Source: Bisporella sp. PMI_857
Taxonomy: Eukaryota; Ascomycota; Leotiomycetes; Helotiales; Helotiaceae
DNA length: 64,000 bases
Reading direction: 5' to 3'
Assembly (NCBI GenBank): GCA_021307315.1
Contig: JAJSPD010000008.1
Coordinates: 372,001 to 436,000, forward strand
Of the stretch, positions 48,109 through 59,961 are shown piece by piece. Each line of letters opens with the position of its first letter. Position 1 is the first letter of the stretch. A program made the translations under genes and the position numbers. The notes under the pieces were generated by a model that saw only the letters and a program-made list of their open reading frames with translations, ran no database searches and was not told the DNA's origin.

Positions 48109-51011
48109 GGCCACCAAGCGCAAAGCATCCGCAATGGCACCGGTTATCGAAGAACCTGTAGATCCTGCTGATGAATTGATGTTCCTTTGCCTGGGAGGCG
48201 GCGCAGAGGTTGGAAGGTCCTGCCATATTCTTCAGTACAAGGGCAAAACTGTCATGGTAAGTTGTTATTCTAGGCTGAGAGCATAGTAGCTAATCATGCT
48301 CTTATGTAGCTCGATGCTGGTATGCACCCTGGATATGATGGTCTGGCGGCTCTACCATATTACGATGATTTTGATTTGAGCACCGTCGATGTGCTATTGA
48401 TCAGCCAGTAAGCACTCCTCCGTCCATATCTCCTTTTACAAATTGGTCTAGGGAGGAGTATCTCAGGCGGCATTTGTTCCAAGCAAGCTACAGGGTGTAC
48501 CAACTTCTAGGTTGAGGTTTAGCATCTGATCCACATCGGCTTCGATCGTCCATCATGTATACCAGAAAGAATACAAAATTTTATACACCAAAGATGCTTG
48601 TCTTGATTTGTGAAGAAATTGCACTGTGTACATAGAATCCATCCCATCGTTGGCGTGCATCCATCACTTTGCACCCTTGACTGACTTCTTAAAGTTTCAC
48701 ATCGACCATGCCGCGTCACTTCCGTATGTTCTCGCAAAGACGAACTTCAAAGGCCGCGTCTTCATGACCCATCCTACGAAAGCCATTTATAAGTGGCTCA
48801 TCCAGGACAGTGTTCGGGTTGGAGGAGCTTCTGATTCTTTCTCCGCACCAGTCTACACCGAAGCTGACCATCTATCTACATTTCCCCAAATTGAGGCCAT
48901 CGACTACCATACGACACATACAATCTCGTCTATACGCATCACACCATATCCTGCGGGTCATGTCCTTGGTGCTGCCATGTTTCTCATCGAGATTGCTGGT
49001 CTCAAGATCTTCTTCACTGGAGATTATTCGCGAGAGGATGACAGACATCTAGTCTCTGCCGAAGTACCTAAAGGTGTGAAAATTGACGTCCTGATCACCG
49101 AGTCGACATATGGCGTTGCATCTCATGTACCTCGTCTCGAAAGAGAGCAAGCGTTGATGAAGTCTATTACTGGGATTCTAAATCGTGGTGGCCGTGCATT
49201 ATTACCAGTCTTTTTGCTCTTGGAAGAGCTCAAGAACTTCTTCTAATTTTAGACGAGTATTGGGGCCGGCATCCCGAGTACCAGAAGATCCCAATTTACT
49301 ATGCTAGTAATTCGTAAATGTATGCTTGTGTATCAGACATACGTTGGAGCTATGAACGACAATATCAAACGACTTTTCAAGGAACGTTCAAAAGAAGCAG
49401 AAGACTCCTCGGATGCTGCAAGCAGAGGAGGGCCATGGGATTTCAAGTATATCCGCTCGCTGAAGAATCTCGATCGCTTCGATGATGTTGGGGGCTGTGT
49501 CATGCTTGCAAGTCCTGGTATGATGCAAAACGGTGTGAGTCGAGAGTTGCTTGAGCGATGGGCTCCAAGTGACAAGAATGGAGTTATAATTACAGGTTAT
49601 AGCGTTGAGGGCACAATGGCAAAACAAATCATGCAAGAGCCTGATCAGATCCAGGCAGTTATGTCACGGAGTGTGGCTGGAGCCAAGAGGGCGCCAGGAG
49701 GAGAGAGTGATAAAGTAATGATTCCACGGAGGTGTAGTGTTCAAGAATATTCTTTTGCCGCACATGTTGACGGTGTTGAGAACCAAGAGTTCATAGAGGG
49801 CGTTTCAGCTCCGTAGTAGTAAGTCCAATTCTTCTCATGCAGAAAAGGTGCAAAAGTATTGAAATAAGTTAGATATTAGTCCACGGCGAGCAAACATAAC
49901 ATGGGGCGTCTGAAGTCTAAACTTCTCTCCCTCAATGCAAATAAGGCCGTGAAGGTTAAAGTATACAGCCCGCGTAACTGCGAAAGAGCTCAAAATTTCC
50001 CTTCAAAGCGGATAAGACTGCGAAGGTGGTGGGAAAACTAGCGTCTATTCCTCCTCCGTTGAATACAGAAAATGACCAAGCTCAGCTCATAACCGGAGTC
50101 TTGGTCCAGAATGACTTCAAAATGTCTCTTATGGCTCCCGAAGACTTACGAGAATACGCTGGTCTCACAACTACCACGATCACCTGCAAACAGCGGATGA
50201 CACTGAGCGCGGCAGGTATTGATTTGATTAAATGGGCTTTGGAGGGGACTTTTGGAAGTATCGAAGAGCTACCTGAGAGTAAGAAGAACGCAAACGGGGA
50301 TACACACATGAACGGCACGAGTGAGGAAGCAGACGAGGAGATATCGAGCCAAACAACGGCATACCTGGTTATGGATGCGTCACGGTTCGCTACAGAAACA
50401 ATGGAGAGGTTGAGCTTGAATGGGAGGGTAATATGCTCAATGATGGTATTGCAGATGCGGTGATGGCTGTTTTATTTTCAGTTGAGAGCAGCCCGCAGCA
50501 GTAAAGCGCAAGTCTTGTCTACAACACTCTACAAACCACTACTGACACGTAAGGTAGAATCTTCAAGCAAACATTCGCATTCTCACGAGCTACCAACTCG
50601 AAATCTCCACACAAACTTAACACCCACCGAGCGCCTAGAGCGTCTCTTTATGTTCCTCGAGGCTCAGTTTGGTGCCGACAACCTCACACCGATCGCCACA
50701 CCCAAAACCATACCAGGAACGGGGGCAGGTCGCCCACCTGCTTCACCACCAGCCATTAAAAATGAGTCACAAGACGTGTCCGATGGCTCCGAGGATGAAG
50801 AACAAGATGTTGCATCCCTACAACGAGAGGAAATAGAGCGGCTGCACAAGATCGGGATCCCGGTTCCAGGAGTGGAGATCAAGGTCGACAAGATGGTGGC
50901 TAAGGTCTGGCTAGAGATCTAGAGGTGGAGTGTGCGAATCGCGTGTTTGGGGATAGAGTTCGTGCGGTGGTAGAGAGAGCGGTCGAAGTTACAGCGCCGT
51001 TATGGGCATGA
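48109..51011 (+). CDS. YSH1: YSH1/CPSF-73, mRNA 3'-end endonuclease
   Basis: A metallo-beta-lactamase/beta-CASP nuclease that cuts pre-mRNA at the poly(A) site within the cleavage-polyadenylation factor. Visible parts: [12 protein letters not shown], then the metal motif whose second half is [13 protein letters not shown], the [13 protein letters not shown] and [13 protein letters not shown] blocks, TESTYGV, the beta-CASP block with GRALLPVF and [45 protein letters not shown], and a C-terminal domain ending VTAPLWA. Exons 48109-48256 and 48310-48407 are followed by an intron of about 287 nt (48408-48694). Breaks: about 48695, 49211-49215 (two extra T), about 49310 (about five bases short), 49816, three one-base insertions at about 49896-50005, and about 50913. 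Length about 840 residues, as expected. Confidence 0.88.
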
Positions 51012-51461
51012 ATGGGCCGACATAATGCATTACCATGTATCAGTATATGAATTTTACAGAACGACTAAAAAGGGGACATTTAGAGGCAAAGCTGTGTTAC
51101 AAAAGACTTTTGGGGGCTTTATATGATACCTAACCTTCGTTTACCACCTTCGTTTCCTTCTCAGACCCTAGAATGTTCTATAGTGAGCGAATGTATATTA
51201 AAATCAGGCAAGAACTCATACAAAAGGGGTTACTGAACAATACATCAAGGCGTCACAATCTGTACTCACCCCGGAGTCATGGCAATGAATACCTTATGTT
51301 GTGTGTGTGCCCCATGAAACCGCATTTGTTGTTAACTATGGTGCATTTCATAGCCAGCAGTTCAACCCAGGTATTCTCCATTGTTCCTGATATACCGCCA
51401 TACAAACGCCCTGAAACTGCCACAACCCCCTTGCCTCTAGCTACGAGCCAGTGGACATGAT
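51012..51461. other. spacer between convergent genes
   Basis: A 450-base gap between the 3' ends of YSH1 and the next minus-strand gene. Only short frames are present. Confidence 0.4.
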
Positions 51462-52680
51462 TTACTGTTGAAGAGAGCCCTCAAAAATTTCAGTGATACT
51501 GCCAACATTCTCCTTCTCAAAGTCTTCGTCAAGCAACTTCAGATCCTCATACAGCGCAATAATACCCATATGCATCAACTTTGTCTTCTCGAAAAGTGCA
51601 TGTTCTCTCCTAACCAATTCAGCAAGACGCCCTCCCATCTGCTCGCTAACACCTTTTCGAACTATCTTATCCTTCTTGGCGCGTACATTCTCGTATACAT
51701 CACGCTGGATATCATACACGTTAGCCGACAGCTCGATCAAGCCAACCCATTCGAGGTTCTCGATCTTGCGGCGGATCAAGGTGGCGGAGGTGTTGGCAGA
51801 AGGTCGGTTGGCAGGACGTAGCTTGAGAACTTTCAGATCGTTTTCGATAGTGGGTAAGTATTCTTGATCGAGGATACCCTTGATAATGCGCAAGTTGTCG
51901 CCGCCAAGGCCCTCGAAGCGAGGTCGGTTGTGAATAACGCGGAAGACCCAGAGAGCAATACAAATAGAAAATACAAGGAGGAAGCCAAACCAGGAGCGTA
52001 CGTCGTCAATGCTGTTCTTTATCAATTCACGAACGCCGGCTGTAGTCTTGCATACCCTCTTATACACTATGCCAATCACATTTTGCATTGCAGAGTTTGC
52101 GTGAGATTTCTTGGGGGCTGCGGTGCCTTCGACTTGTTCAGTGCAGGGTGTGAGAACGTTTTGTTTAGCCCAGAGGCAAAGTCCGTTGGCGGTTGACCTA
52201 GTCAAGGTAGTCAAGCTGCTTGGGACTGTTGTGATCGGAGACAAGTTGGTTGTGGTTGTTGAAGTGATGGGAGGCGGAGATGAGATGATCGAGGATACAT
52301 TAGCGAATGAATCAATCTCGGAGAGGTACAAGGTGAGAGTGCTTGTGGCAGTGCCGGTTTTGGTGATGGTGACAGTAGCAGGAGTCTAAAAGTCAGTCAT
52401 AATTTCATACCTGCTAAGAGTAACAACCTACCGAATGAGCAGTTGGGATAGCATTGAGAGATGCATATGTGCTGGCGCATGTAAGAGGAGTTAAACCATT
52501 ATTGAAGGTGCCACAGCCAAAGGGTTTGGTGAGCAAGGCAGAGGCAACATCGCCAAGGGCGACGCCGACACAAACTATAAAATAATATCAGAGAGGCATT
52601 TATTACTGACCAGCGAGTTCCATACCAAGCAATACTAATACAAAGTTGAACGAAAATGCGGAATGCTCCACGACAGCCAT
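51462..52680 (-). CDS. uncharacterised single-pass membrane protein with signal peptide
   Basis: Exons 52680-52626, 52574-52432 and 52385-51462 sum to exactly 374 codons in one intact frame. An N-terminal signal (MAVVEHSAFSFNFVLVLLG) precedes a short Cys-containing luminal region (FGCGTFNNGLTPLTCAS), then a Thr/Ser-rich stretch (TPATVTITKTGTATSTLTL) suited to O-glycosylation. One membrane span follows (WFGFLLVFSICIALWVFRVI), then a charged helical cytoplasmic half (NDLKVLKLRPANRPSANTSA, later EQMGGRLAELVRREHALFEK) that could be a coiled coil. I do not recognise the family. A membrane-anchored secretory-pathway or plasma-membrane protein is likely. Confidence 0.75.
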
Positions 52681-54616
52681 GTTTGCAGTCTTCCTAATAG
52701 TTTCCCTGGTAGCTTGTGGAAGGTTGCCGATAGTGAGCTGATCTTGGTTTCTAACAATAAAAACGTATAAGCAGGTATAGGTTATTGAAATTTCCATGTG
52801 TTCTTGAAGGGAAAGACTGAGCTGTTGTAAAATCGCCTGGCCGCTTTGTCTGTGAAACAGACCGATACCAAATGGCGCGTTTAGAGAATTAAAAGAGAAA
52901 GGCATTACGTACCTTGTACACAGGCAAACGACAGCTCAAATGAGTAGTGCGTGCTTGCAACGAAGAGTTGATGTAGGAGTGAATTTTGAGAAATATTTAA
53001 AGTTTGCAAATAATTAATTATTGTTGATATTATTTAGACGCGACTGGGGCAACAAACTTAGCGGCAACGATAGCGACACAGTGTCTTAGTGAAAATCGAC
53101 AGGCAACGATAACAACTCACAATTGGTCATCCGATTGTACAGGAAAGTTAGAGAATAGTAAAGATAGGCTCTAGATAATATCAATAGTAATTGTTGCTGT
53201 CCTGGCATGGCATTGTTGTATACGGCCCCTGGAAAATAGTATTGTGCGCCTAGCATGAAGTTTGGTAACAACCAGATCGAATATTCCTTCAGTATCTCCA
53301 TTGGCAGATTATTTGAATCTTCTACAAGTTGTTCTTGAACAACATTAAGCTATGCAACAGATTTATGCCTTTCTCCATTGTTGAATATGTAGCAAAAGCA
53401 TAATAATACGTGATCTAAATCATGGAAGAAATATCTGAAAGTTCTAATTAAGAATGTCTGAAACCACGCAGATCTATCTCCGTAGTTTGTTGAGCATCTC
53501 AGTAATGGCTGGTACCTGACTTACAAGACTTTAAGACCGTGAGAAAAAAGAGTTTCTGATGTCGGTCAATATCCGAGTCAAACATTCAGTCAAGTCATGA
53601 GTGCATGAATCAAGTATATAGCTTCGTGACCAATTCGTGACTGAATAGCCATGCTGCAACTGAAGAAGAATCATGATGTATCCGAGTTTATACAGGATCA
53701 AACACGGTTAGATATGCAAAGAACCACAAGTCGAGTTGTGAGAGTAAGAGAAAGCAACCAGATACTTGTTTGATAGTCCGCTTCCTCGCTGCTACTCCTG
53801 TTATAGGCCTGTCGCAACTGCAAACTGCTCAAGTCTATATTTGCTATGTTGTTCTAGGCCGGAAATATACAAAGACTAGTATGAATGCTATGCGCATATA
53901 AGAAGACTGCAATGCTACCACTTGAAGCAACCGACAAACAAGAAACACGGGCTGTTCTTTTTGTTGGGTAAGTCCTAAGCGTAGGAACTGGCGCATGAGA
54001 ATTGCGAGAACGTCTTAGGTAAGAAATAATGTCTTGCAATTGCAGATGTTGCTGCCTTTGTATTCCCACCATAAACAGCATTAAAATCTGGTAGTCTTTG
54101 AAGCCCCATCCAATAATGAATACATACAGCAAGATGTAAAAACATATATTATAAGTATATGGATAATCAATATCGAGTCACTTTCATATAACAACAATGG
54201 ATAGAACATACACTGGTTGAAACTTTTAACTTCAGAGGCTGTACTTAGTATGCAACCTGTCGTCAATTTTAGCAGTTTGCCCAGAAAACGCCAAGACAAC
54301 TAGTGATGCATCTGCCCCACTGAATTTCGAGTGTGGAACGTCCAGTACAGCGTAAAAGAGTATATCTCTTCACAATCGCTATACAACGATCAGCATTGCT
54401 CTGAGAGGTTCGCAATGGCTTGGCCGTACCCGTGAAGAAATTGTGTCTTTATTTCGGAACATATCTACCATTAACTAGTGCCTCGTGGGCCCAAGGCACT
54501 AACTCTGTTCACTCACACCCGCTAGATCGGAAATCTACCTTCCAAGCAAGATCAGACTCAATGCATATCCTGGAATCTTCGCATGTTATATTTGGGACCT
54601 GCGAAATATTGAAGTT
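52681..54616. other. intergenic region between divergent genes
   Basis: The spacer is about 1.9 kb and AT-rich at 52980-53420. No ORF above 100 codons has protein-like composition and no RNA gene was recognised. It should contain the promoters of the flanking genes. Confidence 0.4.
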
Positions 54617-56146
54617 ATGCCTCCTAAATCACACGAGGCTCGGCCAAGAGTAACTGCTCAAAAATCGATTTCCGCGCCAGCGTTTCCCGCCCCTGTGCAC
54701 ACATCTATCACACTCTCCGACGGCACAACTCACGATCTCGTTATCATTCAACCAAAAGGGGATATTCTTCTCAATGTCTTGTTCAAAGATACCTCTGCTT
54801 GTAGGAGATCGGTCCTTTCTGAGGCCTCTACCAAGTTCCACGCCGCAAAAGTAGATACCTTATATACGCGGGTCCTATTTCGAGTTGATTGGAAGGCGCT
54901 TACGGACAAATCGAAATACTTTAGCGTCTTACTAGGAGGAAACTTTGGGGAAGGCGAAAATATAAAGAAAGCATTTGCTGAAGTAGCAGCGAAAGGTCTT
55001 GAGCCAGCTGAGCTTGAAGCATCTCAGCTCCCACAAGTTGAGATTGAGGACGATGACGAGGCAACAAGGACAATGGGACGTGAACATGTATTTGGGGATA
55101 TGATGCGCATAATTCATAATTTAGCGCCTATTTTCCGTCCGATCTCCCTTACTTATCTAGCCGTACTGATCGCACTCGCTGATAGATTTGGTTTTCTATG
55201 CCCTCCCCTCACTACGCTATCCACTTTCGTCAAATTCAAATACCCGGTGTCCGGTAGCGAGGAAGTCCTGCGAAAAACATGTCTGATCTACTACTATACG
55301 AATCAGTTCCAGAGATTTGCTGAAGTGACTAGAGAGCTGATTCAGAGAAATTCTCAATGGAAGGCCGGCTCCGGAGAAGAACTTTCTGCAGCCGCATCTA
55401 CATTATGGTATGACCTTCCAGGTGGTATTGAATGTAATTCCTCGCCTCTCCTCAAATCTATTAGCCTAACAAATTTTAGCTAATCATTCAATGCCTTCAT
55501 GTATCCTTCGTACCATCCAAAGCGTTCTCGTACACTTTCTCAGCCTCTACACGTCCCGTAAACGTCAATGCAGATTCGGCTACGACAGCAGCCCTGCTTG
55601 TGACTCTTTCCAGCTCGGAGAGATGGTAAAATTTCTCACGCGGAAGGCGCTTCTGAGCTTAGTACCCTTTCAAGCTGTCTCCCCTGATGATCTCGACCAT
55701 TTCGAGCCAAGAACATACGATGGGAGCATTGACGAGCTGATTGGCACACTGCGGGCTTGGCCTGAGCACCAAGTCGACCAAAATCATAAGCATTGTGGGC
55801 CTCGCGTGACAATTATGCCCATCTTGAAATAATTCAACACGGCTTCGAAACAAACGCCGCGATCCAACTCAAAAACTGGAAAGTGGACCGGGCACAGGAG
55901 AGCTGGGTCAAGCGTGCCTCCCAAAGTGAAATTAGCAAGCCGGCATTCATGGTTGGCAATGAGAGTATCGACGATATTAAGAACACCTTCAACTATCCTT
56001 CTGAGCACCAGCGAAACCATGTTCATACTGGTAATGGTGTGGTCAGCGCAAAAGCAATGTTTGTAGCAAGAAAGTGGATCTGGACGTCAGAGAAGGAAGA
56101 ACAGAGCACATTGCTGAAGCCAAGTGGACTCGCATTCAAGTTCTAA
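54617..56146 (+). CDS. BTB/POZ-like domain protein
   Basis: The first exon (54617-55433) holds a BTB-like fold: GDILLNVLF, KVDTLYTRVLFRVDWKALTD, KSKYFSVLLGGNFGEGENI, then HVFGDMMRIIHN and LTYLAVLIALADRFG. The second exon (55480-56146) continues CILRTIQSVL and RQCRFGYDSSPACDSFQLGEMVKF, typical of the fungal BTB family with a C-terminal extension, and ends in TLLKPSGLAFKF; about 494 residues. The intron is 46 nt and keeps frame. One G is missing near 55829 (PIL/EIIQHG). Fungal proteins of this class are often annotated only as BTB domain-containing; whether it is a Cul3 adaptor is not shown. Confidence 0.75.
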
Positions 56147-57554
56147 CTCTCATGGTTGAACCTAAGAATTGTATATTGGCAGCATGTCGCCCTTTATTTA
56201 ATTAGACTAAGAGACAGCTGTATGGAAAGAAGAACTTGGTATATGCCCATGACCCCTGAAATATTGATATCCTGACAGCCCCCTGAGTCCATGTCTAGCT
56301 TTTGTTTGGCGAGTCTCTCTCCCATGGGCTAAGGCATGTGGCGCAATGGGCCTTCTCTACAGTGCTGTCTAAAACAATAAGTATAGTTACAACATGACAT
56401 TATATTTTGCCAAGGCTCCTATTCTAACCAAGTCCTTCAACTGTCAAGTCCAGTGCGGGAGCCCACTCTTAATATGCAAGACATTTTGGTACATCCAAAA
56501 TCAGGTCTGATATCTGACAAGCTTCTAATCCATCATCTGCAGACTCATCGCGCTATCAACGTGCATCCATCAGCTTGTGCATGCCGTGCACCCAAGCCAT
56601 CGCACATCGAGAACCCGCGCTTCAAATATCGGCGAACGACGAATATGCCGAAGCTCCAGCAGTACGCCCGGAAGCCTCGAGGGGTGCGCTATGAGCTTGT
56701 GGATTCAGGGTCCGTGTCGTGTTTTGAGTTGCAGATGGCGGGGGGGAGGGATGCGGATGGTCGTGCCTTTTCTCATCCTTAGAGATGCTGTTCTTCGAAA
56801 ATGCTTGTTTGGCTTGACGGTCGAGAAGAGAAAAAATCGCAGGAGGTAGCCGTTATAGAGTTCTGAGATGGTGCTGTTGTTATATGTCTATGGATTCGAT
56901 GGGAATGTAAGGACCGTGTCTGGGTGGTTGGTGCCAGATCGAGAGAGCCTGGCTGCTCTGAAGCTATCTTCGCTTTTGGAATTACCGAATATCAGATCGG
57001 TGAGCCCCAATTATTCATACGTGGAAACGTATCTGGCGGAAGATGATGAAGAGCGGCCGATATCGTTGCGGGGAATCCTTCGCAACGACGAGACCTAAAA
57101 ACATCTATTCAACACTTTTGAGAGAAATGGATTTTTCCGTCTTTCTGGGTTTAGGATTCGGAATAAGACACGAATGGTAGTGCTAGGCTTCCAAGAGACT
57201 TTCTATGTTGTTGAAACCAGGTCTAGGTTATCGGAAGCGAGCTTCTTCTTTACATGGAGGAGTATTTTGACACGAGCAGATTGAGGAAGCAGAATGGGCA
57301 CAATGAGAAAGGCACCCAGAACAATAATTCTTCGTTAACTCGGTCGTGAGAACGATACATAAAGTCCCAGACATTACATCTATTGGTAACATTAAGCGTC
57401 TTGCATACCTGACTGAGGTAACTTGATAACATACTGAACATTGTTCATCGTTTAGGTGTCATTAAACTAAAATCATTTTATTCCTAACCAGCCGTGATGC
57501 TCCTGTATCCTGGGATTCGATTTCCAATCTCCCATTTAAATCAATGTGGTATCA
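56147..57554. other. spacer with an uncertain 76-codon frame
   Basis: A frame at 56868-57098 (ATG VLLLYVYGFDGN to LRGILRNDET) has plausible composition and might be the last exon of a small gene, with 56450-56760 as an upstream coding piece. Neither half matches a known family and no splice pair joins them cleanly. The remainder is AT-rich spacer. Confidence 0.3.
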
Positions 57555-59188
57555 TTAAAAGAAAACACTCCGTTTTTTCTCCAATTTCTTCCCGCCCAAT
57601 CCAAAAAATCCACTAGAGCTCGCAGTCCCTGAGCCAGGCGCCTGTAAATATGGTCCTGAATTCTTCTGAGGCCTCTGTAGCCAGGTACTTAGACTTGCAT
57701 TAGGCATCACGGAAGAATTCGGCGGTCCCGACGGCGTGCTCAACGGCCTAGGTGCAGGTGTGGGCCGTGAATTCGGTGCGCTATGGTGCTGTGGCATCTG
57801 TGGTCGTCCCCAGGCCGAAGCTTGATAGTTTGGCTGCTGTATCTGAGGTAGGGGTTGAGGCCGAGGGGGCGTCGAGGGGGCGAATTGTACGCGCGGTCCT
57901 GCCGAGCTCCCAGGAACACCATACTGCTTCCTTAGCCGTTCGGTCTCTTTTGCAACTTCTGCCTCGCGGCGCTTACGCTCTTTCTCCTCGGCTTCGAGCA
58001 TCTTTTTGATTCGCTTTTGTTCTTCCCGATCCCGCTTCTCCCGTTCTTTTTGTTCTTTCTCAACAAGAACTTTAAGTCTTGCTGTTTCTGCATCGATCTC
58101 CCACTGCTTTTGAGGGTCTGTTGCTGGTGGCGCTGCTTGTTGATAATGTGTCTGCTGAGGCTGAGGAGGCCCGTAAGTATTTTGAGGAATCTGAGAAGAT
58201 GGAACTCTTGAGGACGGCGATGGCGCAGAAAAAATGGCTCCTGACATTGCGACTGGGCTACTAACTTTTACCGGTGCGATCACCGGTCCGCTATTCTTCC
58301 TCCTTGAAGTAGTGGTAGTCGGCGAGCTGATATTGAACATTTCCCGATTAGGATTGAAAAAAATATCCTTAATGACTGCAGCACCCAGTAAGAAAACAAC
58401 TTCTAGCCCTTTCGTATCCTCAACATCTACTCGATGCATATTAGGTTGGTAGATTGTAAGGGCCCTCCCATCCTTATACATCGCTACCGGAATATCGGGC
58501 TCTTTGTTCTTCCTTCCCTCTATCGCTTGCCCCGACAGGTAACATGATATATCCTTTGATAATTTACCGTCTTTTCGCCATTTGAAATGGACCTTTGGTG
58601 TTATATCTGAAGCAGCGGGGTCGTCCTTGCTTCGGTCTAGCGCTGAAGCAGACGGTTGTCTAAAACTGCTCTGAGGCATGTCAAACTCCCAATACGCTGA
58701 GTCTTTCCATGTCCCTGGAATCTGTCTTATGATAACTTGCATATCGGGGTTATACAATTGAATCGTAAATTGTGTTGGGACGATGGGTACAGGAGGGGGG
58801 GGAACACCGTTCTGTGCCCGTATCTCCGCCTGTGATAATGTAGGTTGAGTCCATTCTGGCCGCACATTTACCTCTGCATACAACACATCCGGGTTATGGG
58901 AGTCAAATATTGCTAGGCCATAGCAGTTGTTTGATGCTGGAAGCTGTGGGTCAGGACGCCATCTATATACTAGTTAGAATGTGTTTCTTTTTCTTTTTCT
59001 TTTTTTTTTTTATAAAAAAAGGAGCCTGCGTCGAAACAGATAATCATTTGAAAGCTCTAGTGAATGAATACTCACAGCGTATACTCCGGCTGAAGCTCAT
59101 TGCCATTCTCAGAGAGGAATAAAGTGCTGGAAAGCGGATTGTCTGAGGAAGGCTTCGTGTAGAAGGTTGGCAGATTCTCGTCGAGCAT
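57555..59188 (-). CDS. conserved-looking fungal protein with central coiled coil
   Basis: Exon 1 (59188-59076) and exon 2 (58962-57555) join across a 113-nt intron into an intact 506-residue frame. The N-terminal half looks folded (AIFDSHNPDVLYAEVNVRPE, FTIQLYNPDMQVIIRQIPG, WEFDMP, KVHFKWRKDGKLSKDISCYL). It is followed by a Ser-rich linker, a strongly charged helix (TARLKVLVEKEQKEREKRDR and on, about 70 residues, probable coiled coil) and a Pro/Gln-rich tail ending GLGGKKLEKKRSVFF. There is no membrane span or signal peptide. I do not recognise the family. Confidence 0.72.
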
Positions 59189-59961
59189 TATGCTTGTGAC
59201 CTGACGTATCGGTAACAGTTGCTGAAAGCCGTTTTTGACTTGAAGCTATGTCGGTTTGTGGGGAGAAAACCGTTAATCATAATGGAACTTCAACTCATTG
59301 TTATAGCTTGCGCAGCTGGTCTTGCTTCGTGGGGCTGACTGACGATTCAACTGAGGCTGAGCTTGAACTGAATCACTGTGCTATATTTGGCTAAGCGTAG
59401 GCGAATCGGGTTGGTCGGCATCTTATCGATAGTAACCTAGATCTCCCCTGAAAATAAGCGAGGCGTCATTCAGCATATATGGAGATGTGGAATAATCACT
59501 ACTGAGCCCATGGCCCTTACCTTGAGCATGGCATGTGCATATTTGGAAGGTTTCATGTCTTAACTGTTGAGTACAGTAGAAGTTTTCCAATGGAGTTGTC
59601 TTAATTAAAATACAATATCGTATCCCCATATCTAACATAGACCAAGGGGGCCAAGAGACTCAATTATCTTTCGTTATATAGAGACTTCAGTTGATTGAGG
59701 TTCTTGGTAGTTGACCAGTTTTTAAATAATATAAGCCATTGTGAGCTAACCAAGAATCTGCTTCCATCAAGTATACTATTTGCATTTGCTTGAACACCTA
59801 TAGATTATCTTCATCGCAGGCAGGCCCACTAGGTATTAACAATATTCGCGGCCGTAGACTCATCACGCTATGCCAATACTCTCCTCCTCTCCCCAAGTGA
59901 ATGAGCACCAGGCCCAAAGAATATATTCTATATACACAACAAAAAACACCTCTGCCCACCA
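59189..59961. other. spacer between two minus-strand genes
   Basis: A 773-base spacer that must hold the promoter of the coiled-coil protein gene. No ORF or RNA was supported. Confidence 0.4.
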
